This document shows positions 23,266-35,302 of a stretch of 64,000 nucleotides of DNA, piece by piece. Every line of letters begins with the position of its first letter. Within the stretch, counting starts at the first letter, position 1. Source of the DNA: Halichoerus grypus (taxonomy: Eukaryota > Chordata > Mammalia > Carnivora > Phocidae); assembly GCF_964656455.1 (NCBI RefSeq), contig NC_135715.1, positions 165,694,437 through 165,758,436 of the forward strand, given 5' to 3'. The notes below the pieces were generated by a model that saw only the letters and a program-made list of their open reading frames with translations, searched no databases and had not been told where the DNA came from. The position numbers and the translations under genes are program-made.

Positions 23266-26200
23266 GTTTGGTTAGTTGTGATGCTGCTGCTCAGCTGTAG
23301 AGTTAGCAACAGAGATAACGACCTTCAGCTCATTATTCACAGGCCACCCAAGTCACTCCTCATCTCCTGAAACACAAGAATTACCCCATAACATTCCCCT
23401 AAGCAACTATATGTCACACACAATAGGTGCGAGAAAAGTTCAGGGTGACTCTAAGGAGGTATCAGAGACCTCCCTGGGTAACACTGGAAAAAGAAAGCAG
23501 AATATAAAGCAATTATCTCTGTGAAAATGAGGATGAGACTGGAGTAAACTCATCTTCTCTTCAGTAACAGAATACCCAGGCTGTTGTATACTCCCACTTA
23601 TGGGGGGGTGGGGGCTCTACTCTACTGTATGCAGCTGAAATTCAAAAGAACCCAAACTGCATAGAAAATTCCCAATTTCCAAACCAGTTAGAATATTGTT
23701 AGTTGCAATGTTAAGCCCAACACTACAAAGGAATTATAGTCTTTGGTTCTTTTTATGTTTATAAACAATCCCCCACACCCAAGGAGGGGGTTTAGCTACT
23801 GCTTATTACCTGTCTGGGGCATGTGATGCCTGACTGGTCCTCAAAGTCAGCCTGGCCCATCGGCAGAGCAAGCATAATCTGGCCTGCACAGGTGAGTAGT
23901 AGACAATTGTAGGTGTTTAGGACAATCAGCCTCAAACACCATTTGCTTGATCACCACACCACTTCTAGACCCCTGGATCAGCAGCCCTTCTGAGGCCATC
24001 CTCTTAAATTCTTGTTTGAACAAGATCTCACCAGTGCTTGACCCTTGGCTGCCCCTCCTCTGGCTTTCTTGCCCCATGGGACGTGCCTTGTGGCTGGTAT
24101 CCTGACTGAGCCAAGTGTGGTGGCCTGGGAGTGCAATGACTCAGATACCAGGAAGCCACAGACAAAGCAGCAGAGAGAAATGGCAGCAATGACAAAAGTC
24201 TCCACTGCACTGAAACAAGGTCTGCATGTGACTGGCAGAGGAGGCTAGGCGAAACCCCCATCCCTGCTGCTATTTACTTCAACTGATTTACCCTGGGCCT
24301 GAGGGGACCTGGAGAGAGCATGTGATTTCTGTGTACCATTGGGATCCAAATATAAATGGAGTGGGAAGGAGGAGGGAAGGGAAGGCAGCCCGAGTCAGTT
24401 TGCATGGAGGGAAGGTAGGGTACCTGAGAAAGGCCACACCATGATGGGAAGAGCCTGGATTGTAAACTAGACTCAGCAACATGTCCTAAAAACCTGAGGG
24501 AAGTCATCGTTCTGACTCAAGCTGGTGGCAGAGATTTGGGTGCTCCCATCCCAGCTGCCCCACATGCATATGCCAGGGAGAGAAAGGAGTAAATGTGTGA
24601 AGTACAGGGCTGGTCTTATTAAACCCTATCATAGAATGGGGCCAAAGCAACCCTGCTGTAGGATCCCCTGCTGCTGGACATATCACGAGAGGAGAAGAGC
24701 TCTCTTCCTTGTTGCCAAAGCCTGCCAAGGTGTCAAGCCCTGTGCAGTTGAGTAGCGGTGGGAGCTGGGGCAGAGGCCAACCAGGTCATCAAGGCCAGGA
24801 GAGAGTGGTAGCTCAGCTCAACACTGCAGGTCAGAGGCTCGGGCTGATGTGTGGGCCCGTGAAGATGCTCCTTAGGCACTGGTAGGAATACGCTTTGGTG
24901 AAAGGGTGCAGAGGATGGAGGAAAGCTTTGCAAACTTGTAATATGGACTTGGTGGAGATGTGAGTACCAAACATAATGGGACCTTATTTTTGCTTTTTGG
25001 CTGGTAAAGCTTGGGGATCTTTTCATTATGCCAGTGTACCAAATATTCTAGTCCCTTTTTAAGGGTGTCAGGAGATATCTGATCTACCAGAACCAGTCCT
25101 GCTGGTCAGAGGTCAGTAACGTGGGCACCATCAAGCACCTGAGCTTCCATTGTTCCAGAGAAGTGGGCTCTCTCCATACAGAGAAATAGGAAGGGGTTCA
25201 TAACCACTATGCCCACACTGGCCCCTTTATTCCATTATGAAAGCCATCTCTGCCATCCAAAGCCTTCCTTTACTCAACACTTGCATCCAACATAAGCCTT
25301 GTCATCTGCCACATTCCAATATTGTCTATTGTACTTTATGCACCTCTAGCCAGAGAGGAGGACAAGCAAAGCTTCCCATAGTGTTCTTTTCATGTGCCTA
25401 ATCATCCCAGACATGCCTCTGGTTTCCTCCCTGCCCCTCTAAGCTCACAGTCTGTTTCCTTCTGTGGTAAATTTGGGCATGTCCCGCGGCTCAGGGTGGA
25501 GAGCCATGAATCACGAAGGAGAGGCTCTGAGAACACTGCGTTTCTGCTGCTTCACCCACATGTCCCAAACAGCCTAGTGGGATCCAACTCTGACCCCTGT
25601 GGAGTTCTTCATCCATGACTGGTGCCTTTAGGAATGTGTCTGTGGGAAGCAAGAAGAGTTCCAAATACAGTAGAAGGTAGTCATTGACTTTTTTTTCTTT
25701 CTTTCTTTTGTATGCCAGATTGCAAGAGGGCCCTGAAGATTGGTGGACCGAACAAGTAAGTTTGCACAGAGACCCAAGCCCTGCTGCTGAGTCATTTCAA
25801 TCTGTTTCATATTCGATTTGTTCAGAGTATGGAGAGGAACAAGGCTCCCAGTGGAGATATCAGGTCGCTATAGCCTAGAAGTATTTTCTTAATAGATGAA
25901 ATTTAGAAAGAATTTGAATCTTTTATGCTGGGGAGGTATGTAGCCAAGTTAAATGGTTGGGAAAAGGAAACATTTGGCTCTGGTGATTCCAAAGGACATA
26001 TCACTGATCTAAATATTTGTCCAGCTGAATGGCTACGTCCACTCTCACCTGCTCGGAATCGATATGTTCAAATCAAACACAATCATCTGCATCTGAGTGG
26101 AGAGAAAGAACTTAAACCTGAGCTGGCAGCTTGGAAGGTGAGAGAAGAATCAGACTGGGAGCCAGGACAGGGGAGCTCTTGTCGACCAAGCAAGGGAACT

Positions 26201-26955
26201 GGGACAAGTTTGTAATCCCCTAGAGTTAGCTTCTGAATTCTGGGATTCAGTGGCAAGCTCCAGATCATCTAGGTGTCATGAATAACTTCGATACTCAGGA
26301 CAGCGTGTGCGTTTTTGGGGAAAGAACTTATCTGTTGGAACAAACACTTTCTCTTTTTGCTTTATCCTTGAACGTCTCAGGATGCAGACATGCTACTCTG
26401 CTCGGAAGGCATGGACAAAGCTGAGCGTACTGGTTTCCTCTTTTTAAGGAGTTCCCTTAAGATGCCTGTGTCAAGGCCCTTTCATTCTGAGTCATTTGAG
26501 TCTTATCCAAAAAAAAAAAAAAAAAAGCGCTTTTCGATTTAACACTATTTTTCGCCAGATGTGTGCAAACTGGGAGCCATCTGGTACTACATGTAGCCCA
26601 GGTGCTTGTTGCCCTCCTGCATCAGCACCTTCCTAGGCCCTGCCCCGCACGCAGCGTGGAATTAGGTTCTGGCCCCGTGACAGTGAAGGAACATCGGGAA
26701 GGACCAGAGTCCTGCGGTTCCCATTGAAGACAGAGGAGTCTGCAAATTTGTGTGGACAGCAGCACACCCAGGGGCCAATCCTGCCACTCCAGTGACCACA
26801 ACAATGCAACCGAGGACACCCCGGATCTCGTGACCCCCCCCTCTGCCCATGGACTGATGGAGAGGCGCTTCTGGGCCTTATACATGCTCTTTCTGCGCTT
26901 GTCTGGAAAGGCGAATGTGGTACTCTACCGTGGCCACTTTTGTTGTCATCCTTAA
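23266..26955. other. Long stretch without recognised gene or repeat
   Basis: No named repeat family, RNA gene or secure exon is seen. A G-run (GGGGGGGTGGGGG) lies at about 23601-23613, purine-rich sequence at about 24355-24395, and an A-run at about 26510-26526. A 37-nt segment at 25719-25755 has strong-looking splice signals on both sides; it is discussed as a weak candidate. The open frames, up to 137 codons, have no recognisable domain. Confidence 0.45.
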
Positions 26956-27500
26956 TGTGGTAGATTGATTGCAAAAATGCCCCCAATTCTTTACCCTCCC
27001 CTGAAGCCACGCCTTTGCAGCGTAACTTTGCATTTCCTCCCAGCAATAAGTGGAGTTAATCTCCCCACCCTCTAAATCCGGGCCAGCCTTGTGACCCACT
27101 TTGACCCACAGAATCTGGTGTAAGTGATGGCGTGCCAGTGCTAAGCCTCGGCCTCAAGAGGCCCTGAGCCCTTCTGCTCTTTCTCTTGGACCCATGATTA
27201 TCACATGAACAAGCCGCGCTCCCGGATGAACGAGACGTATGGCCCAGTCACCCTGTCACTCTCGCTGACAGCCAAGCAACTGCCAGACTTCTGAGTGAGG
27301 CCTTCCTTGACCAAGCAGCCCTGAACCAACCTGCCAGTGACCACAGATCCGCATGAGCTGAACCAAGATCAACCAAACCCGGCCCTAGTTAGCACCACTG
27401 CCCAGCTGACCTGTAGGCTTGTGAGCAGTAGTAAATGCTTGTGTGGTAAGTCATTAACTTTTGGGATGACTTGTAACACAGCAAGAGCCAACTGATACAC
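26956..27500 (+). mobile_element. Solo LTR, MaLR/MLT1-like
   Basis: The order of landmarks fits an old MaLR-class LTR in sense: GTAGATTGATTGCAAAAATG near the start, CCTTGTGACCCACTTTGACC, CACAGAATCTGGTGTAAGTG, ACTGCCCAGCTGACCTGTAG, TGTGAGCAGTAGTAAATGC (polyadenylation-signal region), and CACAGCAAGAGCCAACTGAT at the end. No internal retroviral sequence is present. Confidence 0.75.
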
Positions 27501-27564
27501 TTACTCAATTCAGGCAGAGGCCACAGCATGACAAGATGGTATAATAGGACCCTTCAGGCATTCA

Positions 27565-28640
27565 TACTCATTTATTCCACAGATATTGGTTGAACTTCTG
27601 CCGTAGAACAGTATTGTTCCAGGTCCTGGGGATGCAATGTTCCTGTTCTCTTAGAGTTTGCATTCCAATGGGTGAAGATAAACCATGAATAAGTAAATGC
27701 GTAAATCAATAATAAAAACATCAGCTAGTGGTAAGTAATAGGAAGGCTGTCTAGAAGGGCATACGATAAAGAGTAACCAGGTGTTACTTTAGCTTCATGG
27801 CCAGGGAAGCCTTCCTTATTGAAGAAGCATTTAGCATAGGGGAAGGGGGTACAGGGCACGTAGGGCTTTTAAGCCAGAAAAAGAACTTGGATTTTATGCC
27901 AAATGCACTAAGCAAGCTATCATCACTTTTTTAAAACAAGAGAGTAACGTAATCTGATCAATGTTTAAATGAACCCTTCTGGCTGACAGACATAGTTATT
28001 AAGGGCCAAAAGTGGAAGAAGAGAATCAGTTAAGAAGCTCCTGCAATAATTTAGTTTGGCCAGGGTTATAGTAATGGAGATTAAGAGAAATAGGGTTTAG
28101 GGGAAGAAGTAATGGGACTTGGGATGAGTTGGATGCAGAAGTTAAAGGAGAGAGAGTAATCTAGGGTAATGTCTAGGTCTTTGTTCAGTCACTGAATAAG
28201 CCAAGATGGAAGACATCGGGGGAGAGGCAAGGCTGAGGTCTCAGCCACTAGAGTCTAGGACATCTGTCCATTAGGACAGGGAGAGGCCCATGTGTGGAGG
28301 GCCACATGGGCCTGAAATCCTGGGGAGGGGTTAGCACTGGAGGAGTAGGTTGGGGGTCATTGGCATGCAGATGCCACAAGTCTTGGACCAGACAAGGTCA
28401 CCTGAGGACAGTGATTAGAAAAGAAGAGTGCCCAAGGATATAGGCCTGGGAAATACCCACATTTATGGGCTGGGCAGCTGAGAAGGTGCCAGCAGAACAG
28501 ACTGAGAATAAACAGCCAGCAAAGGAAGAGGCAAATGAGGAGGGACATATGGTGTCACCAAAATCAAGAGGGCAGAATAGACAGAAAGGAGGTTATAGTC
28601 GATGGTGTTGATACAGAGGACAGGAACCTTCCCACAACCA
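27565..28640 (-). mobile_element. LINE-2, long 3' fragment, antisense
   Basis: About 1.1 kb of reverse-complement L2. Plus-strand landmarks in order: ATTTATTCCACAGATATTGG, GGTCCTGGGGATGCAATG, GGCCAGGGAAGCCTTCCT, GAGTAACGTAATCTGATCAA, AACCCTTCTGGCTGACAG, TGGGAAATACCCACATT and CCAGCAAAGGAAGAGGC. The L2 3' terminus is at the low-coordinate end. No open reverse-transcriptase frame survives. Confidence 0.85.
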
Positions 28641-30364
28641 TTGAAGTTGGCAAACATTCAAATGCCCTGTGCCCTGTGCCCTCTTCAGGACAATAATATA
28701 CCCATATGTTTACAAAACATAAAATGGATTGTAAAATTATTTTCTAGGCTCTCTGTTCAAGCAGGCTTCTGTCACTGGATAGTTGGATGAGTTAATACAA
28801 GCTGTCCCCACCTCTCTGAATCCCTGTTCTTGTAGGTTCAGTTATTCCTCAAATTCCACAATTCTCCACAGGCCCAGAAATATAATGACGCCTCAGGTGA
28901 ATCCATATGGAGTCTCTGAAAACTCTGAAGTTCCATGAAAACTAAGATGGCATCCATCTTGTGTACACTGTATCCCAGCACCCCCTCCAGAACCCACCCA
29001 CAACTAAATTCTTACAAATGTTAAGTACATGAAGGAATGTTAAATCCCGTTTGACCTCCTATCACCGGTACTATACGTGGGTTCTTCTGCCACCACCTAT
29101 CTCCCTGTGGACAGATGTGAGGCATTTTCTCAACATTGTCCAAAATGAGGTTTCTCGGGGTGAGGATCCTGCCTTGCTCTTCAGTCTTTCTAGGATAGAG
29201 TGCTGCTGGAAGGCTAGGTTCCTGGTACTACTTCTCTGATGTGGACTCCTCATTGGCTGACAAGACCTTCCTGGTGGCATCCCCATCCCCATAGCTGGGA
29301 CAAGTCATACCCCTAAACTATGTTTAACAGTCCCATCTCCTAGGACCTTATATTTAAGATTTTGTAAGTGTTTCTTGTTGTGGAATTTTTCAGCTGCTTT
29401 GTATTCAATTCACACATATGCAAGGTATGTATGGCTGGATGCTAGGATGAATCTGTGTCATCTTGGCCCAAAATGTTGTCTGTGTCGAAAAGTCAAGGTT
29501 ATAATACCTAACACTGATATCTGGGAGCATGCATGTGACTTTTTGATCCTTAAAAGGTATGACTTGTACCCTGCAATTCTGACCCTGCTTGTGTGTGAAT
29601 CAATATTAAAATTTGTGCTTCCAGTAAGTCATTTGAACCCTCTCTTGGAGGAGGGCATTTGGTCACCATTCCAAATGCACCTAGAACAAATCACCTGCTA
29701 ATCTGAGTGCAGGTCTGTTTTCCAGGACAGTCAGGTGTTAGGAGGTAGAGCACTGAAAAGTCAACCTTAGGGGACCTGAGCAAAAGGCCACCCTTTCTTA
29801 CCTTTAAATGATTTCACCTATAATCATTAGGGCTTTTTCAACTTTGAAAGTCTTTAGTAATCTTCTGGGCTTAACCCTGTAACTTTCTGCTACCACTTCC
29901 TACCATAAGTAACTCATATTCGCTTGCCCTGTGAAAGGAAATTATCACAGAAGTAAAATCAGATTTTAGCTGAAGTCAAGACACATATTAAATCTGATGC
30001 TTCACAGATGAATACAAGCCCCTCCACCTCCAACAGCCTTCTCCTGGCTGTGTGCAGACACTTAATAAGTGCTTTTGATGAAGGCCCCTCTGTCTTAAAA
30101 GGAAATTAGATTGCTCTGACAATATCTCCTCATCGCTAAACTGCTGGTTATTGTCCAGCAGACTGTGATCCTCTAGGTGTTTGCAAATTGATTGTTTAAT
30201 GTTTTGCATTCCTCTATGTCCACATTTCCAGGGTCAGTAATCACATCTACAATTCCCAGTGTAGGTGATGATGTGTTGTCCTTTGCTGGTCTTTGGGCGT
30301 TTCACTGAACAGACACACACACACACATACTTTTTGTTTCAGAACAACTTCCCAAGCTCTTCCT
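28641..30364. other. Unique non-coding sequence, no gene seen
   Basis: About 1.7 kb without a recognisable family. TGCCCTG repeats occur at about 28663-28682. The frames here have no domain, including 29375-29701 (108 codons). A (CA)n run of about 10 units starts near 30310. Confidence 0.45.
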
Positions 30365-31130
30365 TCATTCACTTCTTTGTATTTATTGAGTACCAAACAT
30401 GTATGAACTAATACTGGGCTAATCACTGGGGATACATTGGTATGATCCCATAAGACAAGACAAGACAGCAGATTCATGTCCTCATGGAGCTTAAAATTTA
30501 GTGACTGTAATTTCAGATTGTAGTTAGGACTGTGGATAAAATAAACAAGTGCTATGATGGAAAATAAATGGGAAGGCCTCTCTGAATGGGAAAATTTCAA
30601 GCTGAGCTCTAAAGAGTATAAGAGGGAGAGACAGCCTTAAAAAGTAGGTGGAAGGAAGAGATGAGTGCAAGGGCCCTAGGGTGAGACAGACCTTCATTTG
30701 GTCTAGCACCTAAGGGAAGGCAAATAGGAGTGGACTTTGGAAAGAGGGTGAAGTGAAAGTAAGGGGCGATCCTATTATCAGGAGCCTTACAAGTAGGGTG
30801 AACATCCATTCCAGGTGCCAAGAACTGTCCTGGTTTGATCCTTGTCCCTGTGTAATTATTGATAGGGCCTCCTTTCACTCTCAAAAGTGTCCTGGGTCAT
30901 ACAATAAATTGTATGGTCATCCCACTTAAAGGGCATGCCAAACAGTTGGGATTTTATACTATGTAAGATGGGAAATGATGGAAGGATACTAAGCAGAGGT
31001 ATGAGAGGACTAGATTTATGTTTCCAGACTGTTCCACCTGTAGTCTAAAGGGGGCCAGCCATGCAAGTGAGAGAGAAACCTATAGTAAGGCTACTGTAGT
31101 GGCCCAGGGAAAAGTGGATGGTCAACAGAG
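30365..31130 (-). mobile_element. LINE-2 fragment, antisense, split by an insertion
   Basis: Reverse-complement L2: CATTCACTTCTTTGTATTTA, ACTGGGGATACATTGG, GTCCTCATGGAGCTTAAAAT, CTCTCTGAATGGGAAAATTT, then after 30925 TGGGATTTTATACTATG and AGTAGTGGCC-type sequence near 31090. The element is interrupted at 30793-30925 by a separate inverted-repeat element. Confidence 0.8.
30793..30925. mobile_element. Small inverted-repeat element nested in L2
   Basis: The left end GTAGGGTGAACAT and the right end GGTCATCCCAC (reverse complement GTGGGATGACC) form imperfect terminal inverted repeats. The interior reads AACTGTCCTGGTTTGATCC, TGTGTAATTATTGATAGGGC and ACTCTCAAAAGTGTCCTGGG. L2 sequence resumes on the right. 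It resembles an old non-autonomous MER-type repeat, but I cannot name the family. Confidence 0.5.
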
Positions 31131-31157
31131 AATCACACTTAGAAAATATCTTAAGTA

Positions 31158-31265
31158 GGGGTGCCTGGCTGGCTCATTTGGTGGAGCATGTCACTCTTGA
31201 TCTCGGGTTCTGAGCATGAGCCCCACATTGAGTGTACAGATTACTCAAAAATAAAATCTTTGAAA
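31158..31265 (+). mobile_element. Can-SINE (SINEC), short diverged copy
   Basis: The head is recognisable (GGGGTGCCTGGCTGGCTCAT, then GATCTCGGGTTCTGAGCATG and GAGCCCCACATTGAGTGTA) and ends in ATTACTCAAAAATAAAATCT. The CT-rich middle is missing, so it is about half normal length. The possible duplication around AAATATCTT and TATATCTT is weak. An old copy. Confidence 0.85.
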
Positions 31266-31317
31266 ATATATATATATCTTCTGTTAAGCAACAATCTACC
31301 ATCTTTTTTCTTTTCAA

Positions 31318-31765
31318 GCCCCCAGTGCTGGTTCCAGTAGACTAGATACTATGGTGCCCTGTGGAGGCCCCACCCCTTCAAAACTGAACCCGCCCTTCCT
31401 CCAACTGCCAAAAGTGTTAGCTTTTGCTAGCTCACAGCTGAGTCCCTCCCCAGGAATTACTGAAGGGAGCTGCCTTGCTCTAGGATATGCCCCCTCTGGG
31501 GGCAGCACACATCTAATTAATTGGTCAATATAGGAGTACAAAGGCCCCACCCTCCTTGCCTCAATTTGGGAGATCTCTGAAGGGTCATCCCAGCTCCAGA
31601 ACTCCAGGTGGGACCAAGGAGGCCTCTGTTGCGGCTGCATCACAGCTCAATCCCACCCTGTCCCCAACAGGGGCTGTTCCCACGGCACTGACCCCAAATC
31701 ACCTGCATGCAAATATCCACTGCAGAGTCTGCTGCCTGGGAACCTGGCCTACAATCCCAATGTTA
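31318..31765 (+). mobile_element. Probable old LTR-type repeat, family uncertain
   Basis: Phrases such as GGGTCATCCCAGCTCCAGAA, GGTGGGACCAAGGAGGCCTC, GTTGCGGCTGCATCACAGCT, CACCTGCATGCAAATATCC and GCAGAGTCTGCTGCCTGGGA resemble the 3' half of an endogenous retroviral LTR. I do not recognise the exact family and see no matching partner LTR or viral gene. Confidence 0.45.
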
Positions 31766-33040
31766 GTGCAACTTTCCACTAAAACCTGTCTTTAGTGTTA
31801 TCTACGCTGACATCTCCACGTCTAATCAAGAGGTAGAGCTTCCCCTGGTGCTTTTCTGCTGGGTATATAAAGGATCTTTTCCTATTGTCTTTTATGTCCT
31901 TTGTAAATTGAATCACCTACTTTGTTTTGACCTGGATAATTTTATCCACAAACAGTGTATCAGTTCATGTTACTGGCTCCCTGTGACCTGGCACCCTTCC
32001 CACTTTCTACTGCATTCCACATGCTTATTTCAGATCTGCAAACAACAGCTCTTCTTTAAACACCTTGATTTTTGATTACCTAAATTTAGTTTCTTCTTTT
32101 GGTACTAGAATTATTTCCTTAGGAAATGTAAAGATCCCGTAAATTCCTCCTTTATTTCTTTTATTCATGAGATTATTCCTGGTATTTCTATAGAGTGATT
32201 TGAAATCTACTGAAATAAATTACAGTAGGACCCCATTCTTCATAGCTCATTATCACCAAGAATGTACTACATCATGGATTAAATCATGCTTTCCCAAAAC
32301 ATAACCACAACCAACAAAAGATGAATGCTGGGTCGTTAGAGTATAATAGGAGAGAGTCGGTAATCTTTACAAAGTAACAGGTCATGTCTTCACTCCCGCA
32401 CAGGCATAAGAGGGATAAATGAGCATGCAGGTGATGGGGAATGGACACTAGGAAGGGGGAGGATAATGTTCACACACTTTGAGCACAGGGGCTTGCCTAC
32501 ACATCCTGGTGAAATCTCTTGACTTGTTTCCAGCCACCTAGCCACATGAAGTCTCCCCATCACCACCTTTGCTCATTGTGAAGAGCACATGGGAGGAGGG
32601 AAAGAGTGTTTACATAGACTTGCATACCTTAATTCTGTCCATTCAGTCACTAAACAAAATATTCCTGAGCACCTACCGCAGTTCTGTGCCCGGGTAGCTC
32701 TGTATCAGACATAGGGCATCTCGGGAAACCGCTCATGTTCCCTCCACCCCACCCCGACCACCACCACCAGTCATGACTTACAATATGCCTCTTGGTCCTG
32801 AATCCCAAAACAGTATAATAGGAAAAATATCCCACTGGTTTTTTCCCCTTTTAATAAGTTTCCTTTCATTAAAATTCAAAACTTCTATTTCAGATTATCT
32901 GCCCTAAGCACACCTTCTACTGTGGAAATCTTTAATCCTTCAATTAAAGTTTCCAGTCATAGCAAGATTAGGTCAAAAAAGTATCTTCTTTAGTTGACCC
33001 AGAACCAAACATTGTTCTTAATACTTTTGAATCACTTGCT
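31766..33040. other. Unique non-coding sequence
   Basis: AT-rich, with no gene seen. A short stretch at about 32637-32710 (CTAAACAAAATATTCCTGAG, CACCTACCGCAGTTCTGTGC) may be an L2 3' scrap in antisense. A C-rich patch at about 32740-32770 is G-rich on the other strand. Confidence 0.45.
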
Positions 33041-33055
33041 TACCCTTTTATTTCT

Positions 33056-33253
33056 TTTTTTTTTTAAGATTTTATTTATTTATTTGACAGAGAGAGACAC
33101 AGCGAGAGAGGGAACACAAGCAGGGGGAGTGGGAGAGGGAGAAGCAGGCTTCCCGCGGAGCAGGGAGCCCGATGTGGGGCTCGATCCCAGGACCCTGGGA
33201 TCATGACCTGAGCCGAAGGCAGACGCTTAACGACTGAGCCACCCAGGCGTCCC
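33056..33253 (-). mobile_element. Can-SINE (SINEC), full length, antisense
   Basis: Reverse-complement SINEC: T-run, AAGATTTTATTTATTTATTT, GA-rich body, GGGGCTCGATCCCAGG (B-box region) and GACTGAGCCACCCAGGCG at the head end. The 15-bp duplication TACCCTTTTATTTCT is exact at 33041-33055 and 33254-33268. The body is close to the young consensus. Confidence 0.97.
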
Positions 33254-33349
33254 TACCCTTTTATTTCTAAAACAGTGGTTATATTATGTACTTATCACCT
33301 CCAGCTTATGTTATGGTAGAAAGTCTGTGGAAACCAGTTAGAGCTTCAG

Positions 33350-33505
33350 CTGTGTTGTTGGAACAGTCTCCTTATTTAGTCTCTCAAAGCCTCATTTTCT
33401 CATCTGTCAAATGGAAAGAACACCTAACTTAAAGGATTTCATGAGGACCAAAATGAATCCTGGCAGTAAAGGCTTGAACCATGCCTGACACATGATACAC
33501 ATTCT
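33350..33505 (+). mobile_element. MIR SINE remnant
   Basis: AGCCTCATTTTCTCATCTGT, CAAATGGAAAGAACACCTAA, GGATTTCATGAGGACC and CATGCCTGACACATGATAC follow MIR sense order. Confidence 0.75.
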
Positions 33506-33544
33506 AACCATAGGTTCCTTCTACCTTTCTTGCCCAGAATCTCT

Positions 33545-34735
33545 GTTCATTCATTCGACAAATTCACATTGATGCTTAAATTGTGCAAGACACTGCTTCG
33601 GGCCCTAAGGATATAAAATGGGTAAGTAGGACAATGTACCTAGTGTTATGCAGCTTCTATTCTAATGGGAGGAGACAGGCAGTGAATGAATAAAAAGATA
33701 GCAGGCAGTGATAAGTTCTAGGATTAAAATTAATCAGGAAATAAATGGCAGAGGGGGGGTGGTGTCTGTTTTATGTTGAGTGGTCAGAGATGGCCTCTCT
33801 GGGGAGGTAACGTTTGAGCTGAGACATAAATGGCTTGTAAAGGAGTAAAGTCAACTGATCATCTGAAAGAAGAGCTCTCTAGAAAGAGGGCAGAGCTAAT
33901 GAGAGCCCTCAGGAAGGAATGGCCTTGGATGACTTTATACCAGGAGTGGGAGAGCGATGGGCAGAGGCCCCACCATTGTGGGCTACTTGGTCAGAGTAAA
34001 GAGCTTATATTTTCTTCTCTGTGCAATGAGGAGCCTATGGAGAATTTAAAGCAAAGAAGGAACAGGATCTGACCTCCATGAGTCTGAACCATCTGGAAGG
34101 GTAGGCTAACAAAAGTAGAGGGAGGGAGATCATTTTGGAGGCTATTGTAGTCATGCAGGTGAGAGATGGGGAGGCCTGGGGCACCATGGGGGCCACAGGG
34201 ATGGTGAGAGGTAAACAGGTGCTGGAGAGATCCCAAAGTAACAATCTGCAGATTTGCAACTGGATTGAATGGAGGGGGAAAGCAAGGGACCAAGGATTCC
34301 TAGGACTTGACTAGCCACCTAGGGGAGCCATTTACCAAGATAGAGAACACAAGGGAAGGAGTATATTTATGGTAGAAGATCAAGATTTCAGTGCTGGACA
34401 TCAAAAGTTTGAGATGCCTCTTAAACATCTAAGGGAATATGACTACAAGACAATATATAGTAAATATATGAGTGTGGGTTTCAGAAGATGGACCAGAGCT
34501 TAAGAAATAAAGGTATAAATTTGAGAGACATTACCCTAATGATGGTATTTAAAGCTACAGAGCTGGATGAGATTCCCAAAGATGTAGATGGAAAAGAAGG
34601 GTCAAAGTGCATGACCTGGGGCCAACCAACACTTAGGGGTCCAGCTGAGAATTCTAAGGAAGAAAGGCCAGTATAGATAAACCAAGAAAGTATGAAATTA
34701 AAAAGCCAAGAGAGTGTTAAGCAATGAGGGTATGA
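33545..34735 (-). mobile_element. LINE-2, longest copy, antisense
   Basis: About 1.2 kb of reverse-complement L2: TTCATTCATTCGACAAATTC, GTTTGAGCTGAGACATAAAT, GAGCCTATGGAGAATTTAAA, GGAGGCTATTGTAGTCATGC, AGTTTGAGATGCCTCTTAAA, GGTATTTAAAGCTACAGAGC and GGATGAGATTCCCAAAGATG. It is the most complete L2 3' region in the window. All frames across it are interrupted. Confidence 0.87.
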
Positions 34736-34862
34736 TTTAAAATTGCTATAGTCACTGGGCTTGCTTCACAAGTACCCCATTATCAGCAAACCAGTATTAC
34801 TCCCAATCACCAATCTGTCAACCCCAAGAGCCATTTCAGCACACACTCCTCAGATATATCAG

Positions 34863-35302
34863 TGTTATGGGTTTCATTGTGTCAACAAAATAAGTTATGT
34901 TGGAGTCCTAACCCCAGTACCTCAGAATGCAACCTAATTTAGAGATAGGGTCTTTATAGAGGTAATCAAGTTAAATGAGGCCATCAAGGTGGACCCTAAT
35001 TCAATATGACTGGTGACTTAGAAAAAGAGAACACAGACACACACACACACACCCAGGGAGACCACCCTGTGAAAATGAAGGCAGAGATCAGGGTGATGGA
35101 GCAGAAGCCAAGGAGCACTGAAGATCGTCGGCAAACCACCAGAAGCTGGGAGCCAGCCAAACACAGACTCTCCCTCACAGCCTCATGGCCCAAGGAAGCG
35201 ATACCTCGATTTTAGACTTCTACTCAGAATTCCGAGACAATAAATTTCAGATACGCCACTCAATTTGCGGCACTTTGGACAGGCAGCCTTAGCAAGCTGA
35301 TC
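34863..35302 (+). mobile_element. Solo LTR, MLT1/MaLR-like
   Basis: Sense landmarks: TGTTATGGGTTTCATTGTGT, GGAGTCCTAACCCCAGTACC, AGATAGGGTCTTTATAGAGG, TCAATATGACTGGTGACTTA, TTTTAGACTTCTACTCAGAA, GACAATAAATTTCAGATACG and GGCAGCCTTAGCAAGCTGAT. It contains a short (AC)n. No internal retroviral region is present. It is the same LTR class as the 43.8 and 54.3 kb copies. Confidence 0.83.

Noticed and set aside
33056..33253. tRNA-like B-box sequences in this and other SINECs
   Set aside because: These belong to the tRNA-derived head of Can-SINEs; no free tRNA gene with a full cloverleaf was found.
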